NCBI GenBank assembly: GCA_009835735.1
Contig: VXWX01000058.1
Span: 1 to 49,049, forward strand
Direction: 5' to 3'
Length of the DNA stretch: 49,049 nucleotides
Source of the DNA: Acidimicrobiaceae bacterium
GTDB lineage: Bacteria > Actinomycetota > Acidimicrobiia > Acidimicrobiales > Aldehydirespiratoraceae
Within the stretch, counting starts at the first letter, position 1. Each line of letters begins with the position of its first letter. A program made the translations under genes and the position numbers. This document shows, piece by piece, positions 7,638 through 17,800 of this stretch. Under the pieces are notes generated by a model that was not told where the DNA came from, did no database searches, and worked only from the letters and a program-made list of their open reading frames with translations.

Positions 7638-8806
7638 CCGAAGCTTCGACTTACGAACTACGGTTTCCTGCCCTCGAAGTGCGACAGGGCCGCGAGCGGC
7701 TGCTCTACACGTTTGCTGTAGACGGCAAGGAGTTGCCGAAGTTCACGACGGTAAGCCGGGTACGACGCGACGAGCGGCAGATTGCGGGCTATCAGAGGCC
7801 AGAGGTCCTCGCCCACGTTGCCGCGATCCGTTCATACATCGAGACGACTTCGCCGATGATCCCGAACGCGATCGTCATTGCTTTCGACACTCGAGTTCGC
7901 TTCGAGCCGACCGAGTCCGTCCCCCGACACGACGGCTACGTGACCCCAGGCACGCTAGTCGTTCCCGTAGACGAGGGCCTGCCCGACGAGGACAAGCCGG
8001 GCTGGATCGTTGACGGCCAGCAGAGGTGCGCCGCAGTCCGCGAGGCGGACGTTGATGCTTTTCCGTTATGCGTCACCGCGTTCATCACGGCAAGCCAGGG
8101 CGAGCAACGCGCTCAGTTCATCCTCGTCAACTCAACGAGACCGCTTCCGAAGGGCCTGGTCTACGAGCTTCTGCCTTCCACTGAGGGACCCCTCCCACCT
8201 GCACTGATGCGAAAGCGCTTTCCCTCGTTTGTGCTGGAGCGGCTCAATTTCGACGAAGACTCGCCGTTCCATCAGCTCATTCAAACGCCGACCACACCGG
8301 AGGGTGTCGTTAGAGGGAACTCGATCCTCCGCATGCTTGAGAACAGCCTGACCGACGGCTGCCTCTACTACTTCCGCGACCCCGATACGGGAAGCGGTGA
8401 CATCGAGGAGATGCTGTTGATCCTCAAGCCGTTCTGGCGCGCGGTTCGGAAGGTCTTTGACGATGCATGGGGTCTCGCCCCGCGCCGATCGCGCCTGATG
8501 CACGGAGTCGGAATCGCGAGCATGGGCTACCTCATGGATGCCATCACCGACGAACACATCGCACAGGGCGTGCTGCCTGACGAGCCCGACTACGTGGCGG
8601 AACTTCAACTCCTGCGTGACGAGTGTGCATGGACGGGCGGCCACTGGCAGTTCGGGCCCTACTCTCAGCGGCGGTGGAACGAACTCCAAAACACCCACAA
8701 GGACATCAAGCTCCTCACGAGCCACTTGCTGCGCGAGTACCGGCGGCTTGCCCGAGGCGAGCCCCAGGGTCCGCTTGAGCAGGCGCAAGAAGCATGGAGG
8801 CGATGA
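7634..8806 (+). CDS. dpdB: DpdB paralogue 2 (DGQHR-domain, DndB/ParB-like)
   Basis: 390 residues; ATG 7634 overlaps the dpdA stop (ATGA), and AAGGAG lies 12 nt upstream. It aligns by eye with DpdB1 along its whole length: YQRPEVLAHVAAIRSY, IPNAIVIAFDTRVRF, WIVDGQQRCAAV (DGQQR at 127-131), FILVNSTRPLPKGLVYELLP, SRLMHGVGIASMGYLMD and a closing WNELQNT segment. It is therefore an intact paralogue, not a fragment. Divergence from the first copy is clear outside the motifs, so this is not a recent tandem duplication. It ends the first transcript block; 76 nt separate it from dpdE. Confidence 0.8.
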   Translation: MTEASTYELRFPALEVRQGRERLLYTFAVDGKELPKFTTVSRVRRDERQIAGYQRPEVLAHVAAIRSYIETTSPMIPNAIVIAFDTRVRFEPTESVPRHDGYVTPGTLVVPVDEGLPDEDKPGWIVDGQQRCAAVREADVDAFPLCVTAFITASQGEQRAQFILVNSTRPLPKGLVYELLPSTEGPLPPALMRKRFPSFVLERLNFDEDSPFHQLIQTPTTPEGVVRGNSILRMLENSLTDGCLYYFRDPDTGSGDIEEMLLILKPFWRAVRKVFDDAWGLAPRRSRLMHGVGIASMGYLMDAITDEHIAQGVLPDEPDYVAELQLLRDECAWTGGHWQFGPYSQRRWNELQNTHKDIKLLTSHLLREYRRLARGEPQGPLEQAQEAWRR

Positions 8807-8870
8807 GACAGTTAGTAAGCGAGCTCTTGGAGTGACGGCTCAACTCGGCCCTTGTCACAGGCACTGCCAA

Positions 8871-8876
8871 TAATCT
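8871..8876 (+). promoter_or_regulatory. Putative -10 box of a leaderless dpdE transcript (TAATCT)
   Basis: TAATCT fits the actinobacterial -10 consensus TANNNT and ends exactly 6 nt before the ATG at 8883, so transcription would begin at or near the A of the start codon. A TTGTCA lies at 8852-8857, but at 13 nt it is too close for a standard -35. There is no ribosome binding site before 8883. The same -10 to start spacing occurs before the PIG-L, lysR and aldehyde dehydrogenase genes in this window. Confidence 0.5.
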
Positions 8877-8882
8877 TGCTCA

Positions 8883-11800
8883 ATGCGGCGGAGTAGTGCG
8901 CCAGATGGTCAGCGTGTGCGCGGAGTCGTCGGTGTGCCTGGGTCGGTTGGTCAATCTGATCTCGGCCGGTTCGTCGTCGGCGAGTCAGAACTGGGCATCG
9001 GTCGCCTCGTAGGCGTCGACGGCGCGACAGCTCGCATCCGCTACTTCCGAGGTCCGGTCAAGGAGCCCTACGTCGAGCGCGAGTCAGACCTGCAGCGGGT
9101 CGCTGTCGCTGAGATCCGGGCTCATTCGCGGGTGTACTTCCATGATGGACACCGCTGGAGGATCGGGCGAGTCGACGGTGAGCACCGCCCCGGCGATGAG
9201 CAATACGTCGTGGCCCTGCCGAACCGCGAGGGTGAGATCTTGTCGAGCGACCAGTTCGATATCCGATGGGCGCCTCGAATAGAGGATCCCTATGAGATAC
9301 TCGCCGCGCTCGGTGGAGCCAGCCCGCGTGTGTACGAGCCAAGAGTAGATCTTCTCGCGTCGTGGCACGCTCTGCGGGCCGCCGCAGCCGGTGTCGATGG
9401 ACTTCTACTGGGATCGGTTGAACTCCACGACCACCAACTCACTGTTGTGCGCAGCGTCTCGGACGACCACGAGCGTCGATACCTTCTAGCCGACGAGGTA
9501 GGCCTCGGCAAGACCGTCGAGGCCGGTGCAATCGTGTGGCAGTCATTGCGTGACCGGCCCACCGGCGAAGTGCTCGTGCTGACTCCTGACCACCTCCGTC
9601 AACAGTGGGCCGAAGAGTTAATCGGCAAGTTCCATGTCGATCGCTTCCCGCGGGCCTCGATTCGAATCCGTGCCCACGAGGAACCGGAAACATGGCCCGA
9701 CGGGCCTGTTGGCGTTCTCGTGGTTGACGAAGCGCACCACCTCACTCGCGCCGGGCCGTTACCGACGGAGACGCTGGTGCGCATGACAGAGTTGGCGCAC
9801 GGAGCGAGAGATGTCCTCCTCCTCTCGGCGACACCGGTCCGCACAAACGAGGTTGCCTTCCTTGATCTTCTGCACCTGCTTGACCCGAAGAACTACCAGC
9901 CGCAGGATCTCGGGGAGTTCACTCGCCGGGTCGAAATGCGCGACGAACTCGCACTCATTCACCACTCACTCACCCCCGACTTGGATGAGTTCGACTTCTC
10001 GCTATACGCGGACCAACTTCGATCCGTCTTCCCGGACGACAAGGCGCTCGATCTGCTCATCGGCCAAGCTCTCGACTGCACTGACAGCCAGCGTCCAGAC
10101 CGGATAGTGCGGGTCAGAGAGCATCTCTCGGAGACCTATCGGCTACACCACCGGCTCCTTCGGACCCGTCGAAGCCCACAGATCAGTGCCAGTTTCGGCG
10201 TGCGCGGCCGTCGCCGCGGCCGACCCTTCACCGTTGAAATCAGCGATGACAGCGACGAACTCCGTGCCGACCTGATCGAGGGCTTCCGACTGCACGTCGC
10301 CGAACTCGTCGAGTCCGGTGAGGTCGAGATTGACCGAGCGATAGAAGCGCTCCGTGTGCTCGGCCAGGCCTGCGGCTCGCTGCCCCATGCGATCCTGGAG
10401 TTCACAGCTCGCGACGAGTCCGAAGGAGCAATCGGAGTGGTGTCACACTGGCTCGCGTCCAGTGGTGAAGCCTGGCGACGAGAACTGGAGGCCCTCGCTC
10501 CAATCGTGCTTGATGCGACCGCACTTCAGATCGGCAGGATGGCCATAGCCAAGGCGCTCGGGAAGGTCGTCGTGGCAAGCGCTTATCCGGCCGTGGCGCA
10601 GGCTGTGTCCTCAGCCGTCGCAGGCTCCTTCGGTAGACACCGAGTGGCCGAGCATCTAAACGCGCGGTCACGGGATGAGAACGCGGCGAGTGTCGACCGG
10701 TGGCGGTGTGACGAGAGTTGCCGCCTCCTCGTTTGCGATGCCAGCGCCGAGGAGGGTATCAACCTCCAGACAGCCGACGTGGTCATCCACTTGGACCTGC
10801 CTTGGGACGTGTTCCGCCTCGAACAGCGACTCGGCCGAGCCGACAGATTCGTCCGCGGCAAGTTACAGCCCGTTGAGTCGATGGTGTTCATGTACGGCGA
10901 TCAGGCCTACGCATCTGGATGGTTCCTGTTCGCAGCCGACTCCTGCGGGGTGTTCGACCAGTCGGTCTCGTCGCTGCAGTACGTCCTCGCCGACCTGGAG
11001 TCCGAAGTACTCGCCCAAGCGATCACTGGCAGAGCCGGGGTGTTCGACTCCGATATCGAGTCACGGCGCGAGCGCCTCCATGTTGAGGAACAGCGAATAG
11101 CTGCGCACGACTCCCTCGACTCGGTGAGCGGCCTCCACCGCGGCCTCAACGAGCGTCTTCTAGACGAGGACGCCAACCCACGGCTCGGTGCGGCGCTCAA
11201 GGCTTGGTTAACCGGTGTTGGCGCAAAGACATGGAGTCCTGCCAAGGGCAGCCTTCAGATCGCCGGTCGCCCGCGTCCTCAAGTCCCCTTTGCTCTCGAG
11301 CGTGCGATGGCTCCGTGGTTCGGGACAGAAGTGGCGCTGGCGCGCCGGGCGGCCGTGGATCGCAAGGCGCCGATCGTGAGGCCCGGTCACGGGCTGTTGG
11401 ATGCGATCGTGAATTACCTCCGCGACGATGACCGCGGCCTCGCGTTCGCCTTCATGCGGCCGGTGCGAGGGTGCTGGCCACCTACGGCAGTGCTTCGGAC
11501 AGACTTTCTGGTGCGAGGGTCGACGACACACGAACTGGATCGCATCGCCCGTGAGCAGGGAATCGCGTCGTGGCTGCAGGTCCAGCATGAGTCGTTTGTA
11601 CCCCCGGTGCTAGAGACTGTGTACATGTCCGATCAAGGTCTGGAGGTGGATAGTGCGTCGGCGACCCGTCCCTACGAGAATGCAAAGGGGGACCGGAACC
11701 TCATGTGGCGACCGGAGATGTTCGACGAACTCACTGAACACCTCGACTGGGAGGCGGTATGCGGCCAGGGTCTCACGGGCGCGAGGCGCATCCTCGACAG

Positions 11801-12035
11801 CCGCGACTCGGTCGAGCCACGAGCCGCCCGCGCGGCGACTGCTCTCAGATCGTCGATCGACGGTCACCTTGCCGCACTTCGTGCTCGGGCTGAGACCGAT
11901 TTGGAGCCAGCTGACGAACAAGTGCAGGCGTTCGAGGCGCTTGCGCTAGCAGTTCCCGACCAACTGGAAATGGTGGTTGATGTGATTGGCTGCGGAGTAA
12001 TCGTTCTGGCCGATCCTGGCCGGATCGGAGAATGA
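8883..12035 (+). CDS. dpdE: DpdE, SNF2/SWI2-type helicase
   Basis: 1050 residues. SF2/SNF2 motor motifs are in order: LADEVGLGKTVEAG (Walker A K210), VVDEAHHLT (D282-H285), LLSATPV near 316-322, and in the second RecA domain CDASAEEGINLQ near 617-628 followed by RLEQRLGRADRF near 650-661. The N-terminal ~150 residues contain two small beta-rich segments (GIGRLVGVDGATARIRYF and the following RVYFHDGHRWRIGRV), which look like small barrel domains of the kind that contact nucleic acid. In Dpd loci DpdE is one of the helicases of the restriction arm and is dispensable for modification. ATG 8883 is supported by the -10 box at 8871. Later GTG codons are possible starts. Confidence 0.82.
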   Translation: MRRSSAPDGQRVRGVVGVPGSVGQSDLGRFVVGESELGIGRLVGVDGATARIRYFRGPVKEPYVERESDLQRVAVAEIRAHSRVYFHDGHRWRIGRVDGEHRPGDEQYVVALPNREGEILSSDQFDIRWAPRIEDPYEILAALGGASPRVYEPRVDLLASWHALRAAAAGVDGLLLGSVELHDHQLTVVRSVSDDHERRYLLADEVGLGKTVEAGAIVWQSLRDRPTGEVLVLTPDHLRQQWAEELIGKFHVDRFPRASIRIRAHEEPETWPDGPVGVLVVDEAHHLTRAGPLPTETLVRMTELAHGARDVLLLSATPVRTNEVAFLDLLHLLDPKNYQPQDLGEFTRRVEMRDELALIHHSLTPDLDEFDFSLYADQLRSVFPDDKALDLLIGQALDCTDSQRPDRIVRVREHLSETYRLHHRLLRTRRSPQISASFGVRGRRRGRPFTVEISDDSDELRADLIEGFRLHVAELVESGEVEIDRAIEALRVLGQACGSLPHAILEFTARDESEGAIGVVSHWLASSGEAWRRELEALAPIVLDATALQIGRMAIAKALGKVVVASAYPAVAQAVSSAVAGSFGRHRVAEHLNARSRDENAASVDRWRCDESCRLLVCDASAEEGINLQTADVVIHLDLPWDVFRLEQRLGRADRFVRGKLQPVESMVFMYGDQAYASGWFLFAADSCGVFDQSVSSLQYVLADLESEVLAQAITGRAGVFDSDIESRRERLHVEEQRIAAHDSLDSVSGLHRGLNERLLDEDANPRLGAALKAWLTGVGAKTWSPAKGSLQIAGRPRPQVPFALERAMAPWFGTEVALARRAAVDRKAPIVRPGHGLLDAIVNYLRDDDRGLAFAFMRPVRGCWPPTAVLRTDFLVRGSTTHELDRIAREQGIASWLQVQHESFVPPVLETVYMSDQGLEVDSASATRPYENAKGDRNLMWRPEMFDELTEHLDWEAVCGQGLTGARRILDSRDSVEPRAARAATALRSSIDGHLAALRARAETDLEPADEQVQAFEALALAVPDQLEMVVDVIGCGVIVLADPGRIGE

Positions 12036-12036
12036 T

Positions 12037-14343
12037 GTGCGCACAGTCCAAGACGTTCAGTCGCTGCTCAACCGTCTCACCGCCGACCAGGACATAGAGG
12101 TATCCGACCGGATCTCCGGAGCGCTGCAGTCGGCATGGGATGGAACCGGCGGATCAGCGGATGCCGCTGTGCTGCTTCGTCAAGTGCTCCGCTGCAACGA
12201 TGTTCGTCGAAGCGCGGGCGGGTCTGATGCGGGCGTCGACGCCCATGCCACTGCAAAGTCGGCCTGGCTCGATGTACCGCATTCCCAGTCGTTCCCGCAG
12301 AGCTTTCTGTGGTCTGACTATGGATTTGACGCTCAACGTCGCGGTGGGTCGGTGACGCGGATTCGTGCCCTTCCGTGGAGACCCGGTTGGCTGGAGTGCA
12401 GCGCAGTTCCAGCGGTTGACCACGATGTCTCGGACCTTCGTGTCGTGAGACGACATGAATCCGTGCGCGGCGATCCGTTCTTGCCGTTCATTGGACAAGA
12501 CTTCACGAACTACCAGACGCCTGGGCAGCGGACTGCCGTCCGGAGCGCGCTTGTCGCAAGATCGGGTTCGACTCTCGTAGTGAACCTGCCTACGGGTGGT
12601 GGCAAGACGCTCGCGATACTCGCACCTGCGGTCACCGGACCAATAGGGAGTTCCGTTTCCGTAGTGGTCGTTCCAACTGTTGCGCTGGCCCTCGACCAGG
12701 AGCGTCGATACGCGAGCCAACATTCGGAGGCTCCGTCTACTGCCTATCACGGGGGCTTGACGTCCCAGCAGAAGTCAGACTTCGTAGGCCGGATTCGATC
12801 TGGGAGCCAACCGATCATCTTCACGAACCCGGAGGCTGTCGTGACTTCACTTGCGCGGCCCCTTACGGCGGCAGCATCGGGTGGTCGCCTCCGGCTGATG
12901 GCCGTCGATGAGACCCACATTGTCGCTTCCTGGGGAGACGCATTCCGACCCCATTTCCACGCGCTGGCCGGCCTGCGCACTCACCTGCTTCACGAGGCAA
13001 GCGCTGCCGGCCATAAGCCGTTCAGGACCGTGCTTGCGAGCGCTACCATCACTGAGGACACCTTGCGTGTCCTTGAAAGCCTCTTCGGTCAGCCAGGACC
13101 CTTTCTGCATGTCGCCGCTCCGGTGGCGCGGCCCGAGCCCAGCTATTGGGCCTCGGCCGCGTCTGACGCAAGTGAGAGGAATGCTCGACTCGTCGAGTCG
13201 CTGCGTCATCTTCCACGACCGGCGATCGTGTATACGACGCTACGCGGTGAGAGCGCTGCGCGTCCGGGAAGTCTGACCCCGAATCGGCTAGCCCAACTCG
13301 CGTCATCTCATGGGTTCTCTCGTTTCGCCATTGTGGACGGAGACTCGACGACCTCCCACCGAGAGGCTGTTCTTCGCGATCTGCGTGACTCCGCGGAGCA
13401 CCCCGCCCCTATCGATGTCGTGTTCGCCACATCAGCCTTTGGACTTGGTATCGACGTTCCAGACATTCGTACTGTCGTCCACGCGTGTATTCCTGAGAGT
13501 CTCGACCGCTACTACCAAGAGGTTGGTCGAGGCGGGCGCGATGGGCGGCCGATGATCTCGCTCGTCCTTCCCACGACCTCGGACGAGGATGTCGCAGAAG
13601 ACATTGCCTCACTACGCGTACTGACAGTTGAGCGTGCCCAAGACCGGTGGACCGCCATGGTGCAGGCGTCCGAGGTTCTCGATCGCGACAGGATTCGGGT
13701 GCCCTTGACCGCCGTCCCAAGCAACCTTGGTCAGCACACCAGTTACAACAAGCTATGGAACCTGCTCACGATCAGCCTAATGGCACGCGCGGACGCTCTC
13801 GTATGGGACTTTAGCCTCAACGAGTTCCACACCCAGGCCGGTCCGGTTCTCGACGACCGTGAATGGGTTACAGTGCGCGTCCTTCGAAGTGACCATCAGT
13901 CTCCAGGCTTTTGGAGCGACGAGGTCGAAAACGTTCGGGCCACGATGGTCAATCGGGCGCGCCAGGGACTCGGAAGCCTTAGGACAGCGCTATCCGGGCG
14001 TCTGTGCACTGGCGAACTCGTTGGAGTGAACTACACGATCACGAGCCCCCCTGAGTTTCGGACGACATGTTTGCCGAGTTGCGGCGGTTGCGCTTACTGT
14101 CGCCGGAACGGCCAGGACCGTCGGTCTTCGCCCTCGCCCTGCCCGCAGGGAATTGAAGTTGCGTCTGAACCGAGCGCGACCCGCCTCGCTGAACTAGCAG
14201 GGTCGGGCAAGTGGGGTCCGCGACTGATCGTCGGAGTCGATCCGTCGACGATGCAGTCTCGACGCAAACTCAGGCGGGTCATCCGTACGCTCGTTGCTGC
14301 TGGCGGCATCCAACTGGTTGTCGTGGTGACCAGCCATCGGTGA
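12037..14343 (+). CDS. dpdF: DpdF, RecQ-like DEAD/DEAH helicase with Cys cluster
   Basis: 768 residues from GTG 12037, one base after the dpdE stop; GGAG at 12027-12030 is 6 nt upstream. Helicase motifs are PTGGGKT (K190), AVDETHIVASWG (DETH at 291-294), LASATI, TSAFGLGIDVPDI and QEVGRGGRDGR (Q494-R501), which is the RecQ-type arrangement. A zinc-type cluster C678-x3-C682-x2-C685-x2-C688 lies near the C-terminus. A segment of about 180 residues before Walker A is particular to this family. It acts on DNA, presumably tracking or unwinding unmodified DNA with DpdE and DpdJ; that role is inferred from context. Confidence 0.82.
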   Translation: MRTVQDVQSLLNRLTADQDIEVSDRISGALQSAWDGTGGSADAAVLLRQVLRCNDVRRSAGGSDAGVDAHATAKSAWLDVPHSQSFPQSFLWSDYGFDAQRRGGSVTRIRALPWRPGWLECSAVPAVDHDVSDLRVVRRHESVRGDPFLPFIGQDFTNYQTPGQRTAVRSALVARSGSTLVVNLPTGGGKTLAILAPAVTGPIGSSVSVVVVPTVALALDQERRYASQHSEAPSTAYHGGLTSQQKSDFVGRIRSGSQPIIFTNPEAVVTSLARPLTAAASGGRLRLMAVDETHIVASWGDAFRPHFHALAGLRTHLLHEASAAGHKPFRTVLASATITEDTLRVLESLFGQPGPFLHVAAPVARPEPSYWASAASDASERNARLVESLRHLPRPAIVYTTLRGESAARPGSLTPNRLAQLASSHGFSRFAIVDGDSTTSHREAVLRDLRDSAEHPAPIDVVFATSAFGLGIDVPDIRTVVHACIPESLDRYYQEVGRGGRDGRPMISLVLPTTSDEDVAEDIASLRVLTVERAQDRWTAMVQASEVLDRDRIRVPLTAVPSNLGQHTSYNKLWNLLTISLMARADALVWDFSLNEFHTQAGPVLDDREWVTVRVLRSDHQSPGFWSDEVENVRATMVNRARQGLGSLRTALSGRLCTGELVGVNYTITSPPEFRTTCLPSCGGCAYCRRNGQDRRSSPSPCPQGIEVASEPSATRLAELAGSGKWGPRLIVGVDPSTMQSRRKLRRVIRTLVAAGGIQLVVVVTSHR

Positions 14344-14816
14344 AGTCCCTTCAGGAGGCCGACTTCGGCCTGCGGCGCAGTGGCGACGATGACGCCAGCG
14401 GTTGGCCGATCGCCAACGGCATTCGCTTGAATGCCTTTCAGCGCTGGGCATGTTCGTTGGGGTTTGCGTGGCGTTCTCCTTCCGGGCGTCTGATCCCAGA
14501 TCCGACCCCAGCAGTTCGCGACTCGATTCCTGCGATGTTCGCAAACGAATCGACGCTGGAGGGCCGATCATTCGTCGCAGCCCTTGGCGCACAACTGCCT
14601 GTCATGGAGTCCGGCGCGTACAGACGGTTCGTAGAGGAGAACTGGAACCGTTCAGCGCAATCCAACGAGTTGCTGAGTATCGCTACAACTGACGCGTTGC
14701 GGCGCCTTGAGGCAAGCGGACACCTGGTTTTTGAGGACCTGGCGGACGCCCCGAAGGTCAGTCACGCTGATGGATCGACTTTCTCGCATGTCTCATGGGG
14801 TGAGTGCGTTGGCTGA
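14340..14816 (+). CDS. dpdG: DpdG-like small protein
   Basis: 158 residues from GTG 14340, whose GTGA overlap with the dpdF stop is the usual coupling in this operon; an in-frame ATG at 14211 would need a 133-base overlap and is less likely. The sequence includes LGFAWRSPSGRLIPDPTPAVRD, MFANESTLEGRSFVAALG and AQLPVMESGAYRRFVE, then a helical end resembling a winged-helix wing. I assign DpdG mainly from its position between dpdF and the ATPase gene dpdH. The protein is small and may lack an N-terminal part compared with other DpdG proteins. No catalytic motif is apparent. Confidence 0.55.
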   Translation: MKSLQEADFGLRRSGDDDASGWPIANGIRLNAFQRWACSLGFAWRSPSGRLIPDPTPAVRDSIPAMFANESTLEGRSFVAALGAQLPVMESGAYRRFVEENWNRSAQSNELLSIATTDALRRLEASGHLVFEDLADAPKVSHADGSTFSHVSWGECVG

Positions 14817-17800
14817 GATGCGTCAATTCGTGTGCTGGACCGACACCGCCGTGAGGGCGGTCACACCCCGCGATGCCGCATCGCTCGAGCCCGGACACTT
14901 CCAGGCGGTACATCACCCCCTCAGACTTCAACGAAGCCCGTTGGGCAACCGCGGAGAAGGACCATGGGTTGAAGAATCCGAGATCGTCCAAGTGCTCGAG
15001 GGTCCCCTCAGGCCTGATGGCTACTTGCTTGTCCCGATCATCGGAGGGTCTGGCACCGGAAAATCTCACCTCGTCAAGTGGGTGTGGCAGCGCACTAAGG
15101 ACCGGGATGACTGGGAAAGCCGATACCTGCCAAAGAATCGGACCAGCCTCCATAATGTCATCAGTATCGTCATTGCAGGCCTTGAGGGTCCTGCCATCAA
15201 TGATGCGCGCGAAGCGCTACAAGCGGCGCCGGCCCAGTCCGAGAGCGATCAGAAACTGGCGGAGAGGCTTCTTGACGAACTTGCCTTGATCACGGCAGAA
15301 GAATCAGCCGTGGCGGACGCCACCGACCGCAAGGCAGCGCAGATGGCCGACAAGCTTCGCCGGGAACTTCCCGACATCCTTCGCGACCCGGTGGTACGTC
15401 GACGTCTCACAGGCGAGGGGGCCGTCATCCCCCGTCTCGTCAGACTCAACAAGCAGGGTCGCACCGACGGCGATGGACTAGACGACGATGCGATGCGGGT
15501 TGTCGACGATGACCTACCGTTGGCGTTTGCAGAGATCGGCGAGGCTAGCAAGGGCGCGCAGAACCTGTTGACGCAGTTGGCGGCCATCCCCGACCTGAGG
15601 TCGGCGGCTGTGAGCCGAATCAACGAAGCACTTCCTTCCGCAGTCAAGCATGTGTTCGTCTCGAGCCAGGTCGACCTGATCGCAGTCCTTCGGGAGGTTC
15701 GCAAGCAGCTGCTAACAGCCGGCAAGGAGTTGGTCCTCTTCATTGAGGATTTGACCGTCCTTCACGGAGTCGAGCGCGAGTTCCTCGATGCAATCGTGGA
15801 GCCAGCGCGGTCACCCGACGGCGATATCTGCGCACTGCGGGTGCTATTTGCGGTAACGGAGGGGCATTTCAGAGCACTTGGACTTGAGACTGTCCGCACC
15901 CGGTGTGATGACTCCTATCGCATGGACGCTTCATACGGCCCGGACGGTGTCGATCATGACGAGGCCATGTCATTTCTCGGGCGCTACCTCAACGCATGCC
16001 GACATGACCCCGCGAAGATTGAAGACCTGTGGCCTAATCGGCAGAGCGATTCATGGGTGCCAAATGCCTGCGACGTTTGTGACCATCTGGTGCATTGTCA
16101 CGAGACCTTCGGACGCAGCCAAGAAGGATACGGGCTCTACCCGTACAACCCTGCGGCTGTGAACCGATTCGTGGCGTCACTGTCCAGTGAGCGCTTTGAT
16201 CCACGAGACGTGGTCAGGCAACTCGTGGATCGCTTTCTGATAGTCGCGTCATCGGATCTTCAACGTGGCGCTTTCCCCTCTGATGAGTTGGTCGGCCCCT
16301 TCGACGCGCGAAGCGAGTCTCTCGATTCGGTCATCCAATCTCAACTCAAGGAGAAGCGGCCGGCTGACTTCACTCGAGTTGTGAATTCGATGCGGTACTG
16401 GTCAGAGGAGTCCACGGTCGTGGGTGACGCGATCCTGGCAGCATTCGGACTTGGTGCGCTCGAAGCACTCAAGGTCCCGCCGCCACAACCTCCAGGACCG
16501 AAGGTCAAGCCCAAGTCGGCCGGAGGAGCAGGCCGTCGCGGAGCCAGAACGAATGCGGGCGAAGCCACGCTCTCTTCGCGACTCCGTTCTCCGTGGTCCC
16601 GGATCTTCGATGACCTGGATGCCTGGTCTGGTAGCCAGGAATCTCTGGGCTTGAGCGCAACGAACAAGTTGAAGACACTCGTTCACAAGTCAGTTCTCCA
16701 CAATCTCGAACTCAGCGCGCTGCCAATCAACCTCGGTAGAGACTTCGATGATCAGAAGCGGTTCGACCGAGAGCGACACATACACATCGCTGGATCCGAC
16801 ACTACCCAGAGCCGAGTTGACTCGATCGTGGTAATCGAACGAGACGCGGATACTGCTACGGCGCTACAAGGATTGATCCTCCTTGAGGAACTCCCGGGGA
16901 CTGACGACTACCGGTGGGCCGATGACTATCGCCGCCGAGCGGCGCAATACCTAGAGCAGTGGACCCTCTGTGTCGTTGCGAGCCTCGAAGAATCGACCGA
17001 ACCGGCCGCGATTCAGGCAGTCAGTGGACTGCTCGTATGCGCCATCGTGTCGGGTGCCTGTGAAGCGGCATCTGACCCACACGACTACCTCGCGGCCTTG
17101 TTTGGAGCAGCCAATTCGGCCGTGGGCGTCCACCGGTCCCCCGAATGGCGGGCCGCAGTCGAGGCCGCTGGTGACACCTACCGCCGGCTCCGGCCGGTCG
17201 TCGAGGCCTACTTCGGCGAGGCGCGCGGAACCGGCGCGGCCCGAAATGTCAGGGCGGACCAACTCCTCGCCGAGATCGAGGACTTCGCAGAGTCGTGGCG
17301 CCTTGAATCACCTAACTCAGCAATCGATCGCTTCATGCGGTCCGTGATGGCGGCTGTCGAGGGCGAGTGGGAGACCCTAGAACTGTTGGCTACTGGGGCT
17401 GCATCTCTTGTGGACCGCAGCCGCTCCTGGTCTGAGCAGACGGAGCGCGTGCTCGGTCTGGTTGAGGCCGCCCACATGGCAGGACGGTTGCCTGACCTAG
17501 ATGCCGTGCGTGACCTCAGAGCACTTGTCGACCCTTTGCAGGAGGACGCGCACTTGTATCTCCTAGAGGCCGCCGAACTCGTGTCTAGCGACCCTCCGTT
17601 CATCGAACGGCTTCGAGTCGTCGCCAGTAGTCTCCCGGACACCGTGGCGACCACGAGCAGATTTGTCGCAAGGGCTGAGGAAGCAATGTCCGGCGTTGCA
17701 AGGGACCTCGATGAACGCCGTTCCGATGTGTCAGAGGACGAAACTCTTGAGGACGTTTCGTCAGGTGTCCTGGCTGCGATTGGTCGGCTTGAAGAGGCGA

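Noticed and set aside
5266..8806. A dnd/phosphorothioation system because of the DndB-like proteins
   Set aside because: No DndC/D/E or cysteine desulfurase is present, whereas a TGT-like DpdA lies between the two DGQHR genes.
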